This document shows positions 14,392 through 17,860 of a stretch of DNA of 17,860 bases, piece by piece. This stretch comes from XYA12-FULL-58-9 sp001798605. GTDB taxonomy: Bacteria; Myxococcota; XYA12-FULL-58-9. Location: contig DAINMX010000124.1 of the NCBI GenBank assembly GCA_036736205.1, positions 1 to 17,860 of the forward strand, given 5' to 3'. Position 1 is the first letter of the stretch, and each line of letters starts with the position of its first letter. A program made the translations under genes and the position numbers. A model generated the notes under the pieces. The model was not told the DNA's origin. It ran no database searches and saw only the letters and a program-made list of their open reading frames with translations.

Positions 14392-15287
14392 GACGAGCGT
14401 TTGCCATGGGTCTTCGCCCAGCGGGTGTCTGTCTTCTTGCCGCGGCGGTCAGGTGTACCTCGCCAGGTGATAAGGCATCTGCTCTCGAGCGGCAATTGTG
14501 GGCCATCGCCGAGGGGGAGATGCCCTCCGATGCATCCGGTGGTGAGTCGGCTCCGAGTGGTGAGCCAGCCGAGCTCGGAGAGATGGCGAGGCGAGTGCTC
14601 CTCCGCGAAGATGGGGAACACCCCATCGACGCCATCAATCGTGTGGTTTTTGGTGAAGGTGGTTTTGAACGCGAGGTTGACGACGATGGTTTGGAGTATG
14701 TGCTGTTGCCGTCGGTGTTGCTCAAACGGCGTGGTGCCTGTGTAGGTCTCGGTCAGCTGTACCTGGCGGTGGCCAAACGTGCGGGCTTGCCGCTCACAGG
14801 TGTGTTGGTGCCTGGCCACCTTTTTGTCCGCTACAATGGGCCTTACGGTCCCCGCAATATTGAACTCTTGCGCTTGGGCGAAGACATGCCGGCGTCTTGG
14901 TACGAGAGGCGCTACCCAGTGCAGGGGGAGGTGTCGGCGTACCACCGTCCGCTCACGGACGCAGAAGTTGTAGCTGTCCTGCACTATAATGTAGGCAACG
15001 CACATCGTCATGCCCGACGCCTGCAGCCTGCGCTTCAAAGCTACACCCAGGCCGCGTTGATGTTTGATGATTTTCCCGAGGCGCACGCAAGCAGGGGCAT
15101 GACTCTACAGCTGCTCGGGGAGCTCGATGCGGCCGAGGCAGCGTATCGCCGCGCTCATGTGTTGTATCCGTGGCTCGACGGGTTGGCTGCCAACATGGAT
15201 TTGTTGCAGCGCGAGCGGTGTAATATTGACGTTGAATCTGGTCCCGCGAGTTGCCCGATGGACTCTCTCGTTTCACCCTCCCGGTAA
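14388..15287 (+). CDS. Exported SirB1-like transglutaminase-fold protein with C-terminal TPRs
   Basis: The GTG at 14388 overlaps the previous stop (GTGA), the classic coupled arrangement, and gives an Arg-Arg n-region before a hydrophobic signal (residues 8-22). The ATG at 14406 is the alternative. In the 299-residue product, residues 70-180 resemble the SirB1/transglutaminase-core-2 family: a PIDAINRVVFGEGGF segment, VLLPSVLLKRRGACVGLGQL with Cys118, and LVPGHLFVRY with His144, followed by NIEL. Cys and His of a papain-like triad are present, so proteolytic or acyl-transfer chemistry is possible, but SirB1 proteins have no firmly established reaction. Residues 195-275 form two TPR-like helix pairs (AVLHYNVGNAHRHARRLQPA, EAHASRGMTLQLLGELDAAE). 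It is likely periplasmic and a partner of the AlgX-like protein (inference from coupling). Confidence 0.75.
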   Translation: MRRAFAMGLRPAGVCLLAAAVRCTSPGDKASALERQLWAIAEGEMPSDASGGESAPSGEPAELGEMARRVLLREDGEHPIDAINRVVFGEGGFEREVDDDGLEYVLLPSVLLKRRGACVGLGQLYLAVAKRAGLPLTGVLVPGHLFVRYNGPYGPRNIELLRLGEDMPASWYERRYPVQGEVSAYHRPLTDAEVVAVLHYNVGNAHRHARRLQPALQSYTQAALMFDDFPEAHASRGMTLQLLGELDAAEAAYRRAHVLYPWLDGLAANMDLLQRERCNIDVESGPASCPMDSLVSPSR

Positions 15288-15384
15288 CGCCGCCTCTTGT
15301 AGACGATTTCTGCAGCACCCCCTTGCGATTTTGCTGTGACTCGCTTAGGGGTTCGGCCAAATCTACCAATTACATCTGACTGGG
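15288..15384. other. 97-nt gap before the lipoprotein gene
   Basis: No hairpin followed by T residues is visible, so no terminator is called. A weak TTGCGA/TAGGGG pair 17 nt apart (about 15328-15356) could be a promoter, but it matches poorly at the -10. The gap may simply be an operon spacer. Confidence 0.3.
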
Positions 15385-16545
15385 ATGGGGATCATGAGAA
15401 AACTTCCACGCAGTAGCTTGTCTCGACTTCTTCGTGCACGTGCGGCCATTACCGTCACCGTTATGGTCTGGGGGGCATCGGGTTGTGGCTCGCCACAGTC
15501 GACGGCGAAAGAGTTCTGTGTCGCCCACACCACACAACAGTTCGGCGAAGCCTACGACATGTTCGCCAAAAAGGATCGCGGTGAAATATCGAAGATGGAC
15601 TACATCAGCTTCGAGTGGGACCAGAAAACCTTCGATTTGCACATCCTGCGAACTCACAACAACTGCTCCTCTGAGGTGTTGGTTCCCGGTGAGACCGAAA
15701 CCCTAATGACCATCAAGCTGACATCAATGGCCCATGCCCGACAGTTCTCGTGCGTTCTGCCGATGGTCAAGGAAGATGATGGCTGGCGCATCACGCGACA
15801 TTTTGAGGCGATGGAGAAGTTCGCGGCGGAGCTTCCCAAGGCTCGCAGGGCACTGAACGACAAGCTCCGAGAGACTCGTGAGCTCGACAATGAGGCGTAC
15901 ACCGCCGCCGCGGCGACGGCGATGAAGTCCTACTGGGGCGCTGTCGATGCGGCGCGCGCCGAGGTGGCTGCGGCGGCTGGTGGCGAGTTCCCTGTTTGGT
16001 GTCACGGCGCTCTCAACCTCGATGGCGGTCGCGACCTTGCGTACGACTATCTTGCATTTCAGGAGCAAGAGGAAAAAGAGACCAGACCGAAGCAACTGGT
16101 GGAGAAGGCCGCGAGGTACAAGAAGATCATCGATACTGTTCGCGGCGACTACAAGCCGGTGATGACTGTGGTGCAAAATGGCGTTCGTTTTGACGTGATC
16201 ACGGCGACCGTCGAGCTAGGGGACAAGGACATCGGGCCATTGGTTACCTACATGATTTCCATGGTTGGCGACATCGAGACTCCTCTTTCATGGCGATTGT
16301 TCATCTACAGCCAGGGGAAGCTGACCCACGAGGGTACTGGCTCCGAGCCGGATATCATCAACGACGTGGGGCAGTTTCTTCCCGATGCACCAGAGCTGAA
16401 CCTCTTGGTGTTCGAGTTTCCCAAGAAGAACCTTCCAGCAGGGACCGACAAGCTTGACCTCACCCTCGCCGACGCGATGGGCATCAAGGAGTTCACCATT
16501 GAGCTGCCGGTGAAATCCGAGTTCCTCGCCCCAAAAGCGAATTAG
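15385..16545 (+). CDS. Lipoprotein of unknown family
   Basis: The 386-residue protein has a long Arg-rich n-region (MRKLPRSSLSRLLRARA), a hydrophobic run and a lipobox-like ASGC (Cys34), so it is probably anchored in the envelope by its N-terminal lipid. After this, residues 40-145 form an alpha/beta domain with three cysteines, residues 145-260 are helical and strongly charged (AELPKARRALNDKLRETREL, FQEQEEKETRPKQLVEKAAR), and residues 265-386 are strand-rich with Thr/Val repeats. I do not recognise a family and propose no function. Two starts are possible, ATG 15385 or ATG 15394; the second begins MRKLPRS and has GGGA 8 nt upstream. Its TAG stop directly touches the stop of the opposing barrel gene, so the two transcripts must overlap or end within coding sequence. 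Confidence 0.72.
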   Translation: MGIMRKLPRSSLSRLLRARAAITVTVMVWGASGCGSPQSTAKEFCVAHTTQQFGEAYDMFAKKDRGEISKMDYISFEWDQKTFDLHILRTHNNCSSEVLVPGETETLMTIKLTSMAHARQFSCVLPMVKEDDGWRITRHFEAMEKFAAELPKARRALNDKLRETRELDNEAYTAAAATAMKSYWGAVDAARAEVAAAAGGEFPVWCHGALNLDGGRDLAYDYLAFQEQEEKETRPKQLVEKAARYKKIIDTVRGDYKPVMTVVQNGVRFDVITATVELGDKDIGPLVTYMISMVGDIETPLSWRLFIYSQGKLTHEGTGSEPDIINDVGQFLPDAPELNLLVFEFPKKNLPAGTDKLDLTLADAMGIKEFTIELPVKSEFLAPKAN

Positions 16546-17220
16546 CTAGAAGAAGTAACCGGTGATTCCCGTGCGCACGCCGACGCCGGAGAAGTCTAGG
16601 TTGTCAGCGACGTGGGTATTGGGAGAAGCCTCAAGGATGACCTCGTTGGTTTTCAAGCCACGCCCGATGATCTCGGCGGTTATGGCAAATTGGGGAACGA
16701 TGTGCCACGCCGCGCCTGCGCGCACGGTCCAACCAACGCTCGTGCCGTCAGTGATGATCGTCGGAGAATCAACGGGGTCACTGGTGAAGCCGTAACCACC
16801 TACAGGTTGGATTTCGACGCCCGCATCAAAGGAAACGGCGATCTTGTCGTCGAGCAGTGGCAGCCGATAACCCAACAGAATCGGAACGACCACAGCCCAT
16901 GCGTGACCGGTAACATCGATACCTTGGTGCGGGAAAGTTGCCCAGTCGTACAGACCTGCTGCACCGGCCTGCAAACGCGCATGCCATGGTGAGACAAAGA
17001 CCAGGGAGACCTCGACCGAGTGTGCGAGGCCAAATGGTTGAGCACCGTTTCCCGCGAAAGCGTTTGTGACGCCCGCATTGGCTGCTTCCATGGACGCAGA
17101 ACCGACGCCGTAGTGCAGCTGAACACCAAAATGCGGCGAGCCTTTCCACCACGGCAGGGTGCCATCCTTGAGATCCACTGTTGGAATGATGAGGGCCGCG
17201 CACAGAGCATACGAGAGCAT
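16546..17220 (-). CDS. Predicted outer-membrane beta-barrel protein
   Basis: This 224-residue protein begins with a short hydrophobic leader (MLSYALCAALIIPT) and continues with amphipathic strands: GVQLHYGVGSASM, SVEVSLVFVSPWHARLQAGA, AWAVVVPILLGYRLPL, IAVSFDAGVEIQPVGGYG, GWTVRAGAAWHIVPQFAITAE and a final VGVRTGITGYFF. The terminal Phe and the 8-10-residue strand periodicity suggest a small, perhaps 8-stranded, outer-membrane barrel of the OmpA/OprF-like fold, with no further domain. The leader is short for a Sec signal, so the true start could differ, but GAGG 7 nt before the ATG at 17220 supports it. It lies 71 nt downstream of the Gly-rich membrane gene in the same direction. No substrate or function can be assigned. 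Confidence 0.72.
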   Translation of the reverse strand: MLSYALCAALIIPTVDLKDGTLPWWKGSPHFGVQLHYGVGSASMEAANAGVTNAFAGNGAQPFGLAHSVEVSLVFVSPWHARLQAGAAGLYDWATFPHQGIDVTGHAWAVVVPILLGYRLPLLDDKIAVSFDAGVEIQPVGGYGFTSDPVDSPTIITDGTSVGWTVRAGAAWHIVPQFAITAEIIGRGLKTNEVILEASPNTHVADNLDFSGVGVRTGITGYFF

Positions 17221-17291
17221 GAGTCACCTCTTGGATGGGCGATCGCAAACCTGCGGCCACTGTAACCGAAACCGCTGGCGTAGACACGGTC

Positions 17292-17860
17292 CTATTGCAG
17301 ACCGCCGGTTACTGTCACCAAGACCTGGGTGCCCGATACAGGAGACAGACCATCCCGGTCCCCGACGGGGGCGACGTTTACGGACGGGAACCACCAGGCA
17401 ATGTTGGGGAGCATGCCTGTCGCTGAGCTCGATGATGAGGTCTCATATCCAGGAGCGAGCGCATAGGCAGGCTGCTCCCAATCGACAAAGCTGGTGATGA
17501 CCGTGCCGATGAGGAGGCCGCCAGTGCTACCGACGGCGATTCCCATTTGCGGGCTCATGGCGTCGCCGCCCGAGAGATAGGAACCCAGAAGGCCACCGAC
17601 GAGGCCGAGACCACCGGCAACGCTGATCCACGCGAACTGTTTTGGCGGCATGCCGACGAGCTTGCTAATGGCGATCGATGTGGCAACCAAGGTCGCGTCG
17701 GTGGCCACAGCGGTTGTGCCGACACCGAGGAAGAAGGGATTGTCTTGGCCGCCCGTGTCGAGTTGATCGACGGCCGCCGCTGTCCAGATGCCGATCCACA
17801 CGCCCCAGGCGCTGCCAGCAAGGAGCATCCAAATGTCTGAGCCGTCGAGTTTTAGATATT
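17292..17860 (-). CDS. Gly-rich membrane-associated protein, C-terminal part
   Basis: The frame is open from the TAG at 17292-17294 to the right edge. An internal ATG at 17828 is not taken as the start, because the residues before it (YLKLDGSDIW) run smoothly into the same hydrophobic segment. The visible 188 residues include several small-residue-rich hydrophobic helices with GxxxG or Gly-zipper character (SAWGVWIGIWTAAAV, ISVAGGLGLVGGLLGSYLSGG, MGIAVGSTGGLLIGTVITSF), a Ser run (SSSSS) and a strand-like C-terminus ending VTVTGGLQ. I do not recognise a family; similar Gly-rich tails occur in uncharacterised envelope proteins of Myxococcota. It precedes the barrel gene and could be co-transcribed with it. 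Confidence 0.6.
   Translation of the reverse strand, partial: YLKLDGSDIWMLLAGSAWGVWIGIWTAAAVDQLDTGGQDNPFFLGVGTTAVATDATLVATSIAISKLVGMPPKQFAWISVAGGLGLVGGLLGSYLSGGDAMSPQMGIAVGSTGGLLIGTVITSFVDWEQPAYALAPGYETSSSSSATGMLPNIAWWFPSVNVAPVGDRDGLSPVSGTQVLVTVTGGLQ

Overview
The window is most consistent with a Myxococcota or Bradymonadota-like deltaproteobacterium. The evidence is moderately high GC, a secreted Cys-rich protein with an EGF-like module, a TPR plus tandem cyclic-nucleotide-binding protein, several predicted outer-membrane barrels ending in Phe, and lipoproteins with no recognisable family. This is inference from gene content; there is no rRNA or marker gene. No tRNA, CRISPR, insertion sequence or integrase was seen. 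Nearly every gene product appears to act in the envelope.

Left part (1-7794). A Cys-rich secreted protein (+ strand, start outside the window) runs into position 613. Opposing it is a four-gene minus-strand block read from 7794 down to 632. It encodes a VKOR-DsbA disulfide-forming fusion, a polytopic membrane protein with an embedded spermidine-synthase-like methyltransferase fold, a 5'-nucleotidase-like protein that has lost its metal-binding motifs and gained a barrel-like tail, and a stand-alone GlmS-type SIS isomerase or deaminase. The gaps are 85, 56 and 56 nt, so co-transcription is plausible.

Centre (7795-11357). From a 141-nt divergent promoter region a plus-strand run begins. It holds a TPR/tandem cNMP-binding protein, a predicted outer-membrane barrel 2 nt later, and an ArnA-like NAD-dependent sugar-nucleotide dehydratase/decarboxylase with a TTG start.

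Centre-right (11358-15287). A 306-nt non-coding gap holds a 124-nt imperfect inverted repeat and, further on, a perfect 11-bp hairpin just before the next gene. Then comes a tightly overlapping trio: a polyprenol-phosphate-type GT2 glycosyltransferase, an exported SGNH/AlgX-like putative O-acetyltransferase with a large unassigned N-terminal region, and an exported SirB1-like transglutaminase-fold protein with TPRs. The overlaps are 11 and 4 nt, which implies coupled translation. With the ArnA-like enzyme upstream this looks like an envelope-glycan synthesis and decoration set. I see no MBOAT acyl donor partner (AlgI type) in the window.

Right end (15288-17860). An unrecognised lipoprotein gene converges on a minus-strand outer-membrane barrel gene, and their stop codons abut with no intergenic base. 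A minus-strand Gly-rich membrane-associated protein follows and runs off the right end.

The best candidates for something undescribed are the structured gap at 11432-11645, the overlapping GT2/AlgX-like/SirB1-like trio, and the pseudo-5'-nucleotidase-barrel fusion.
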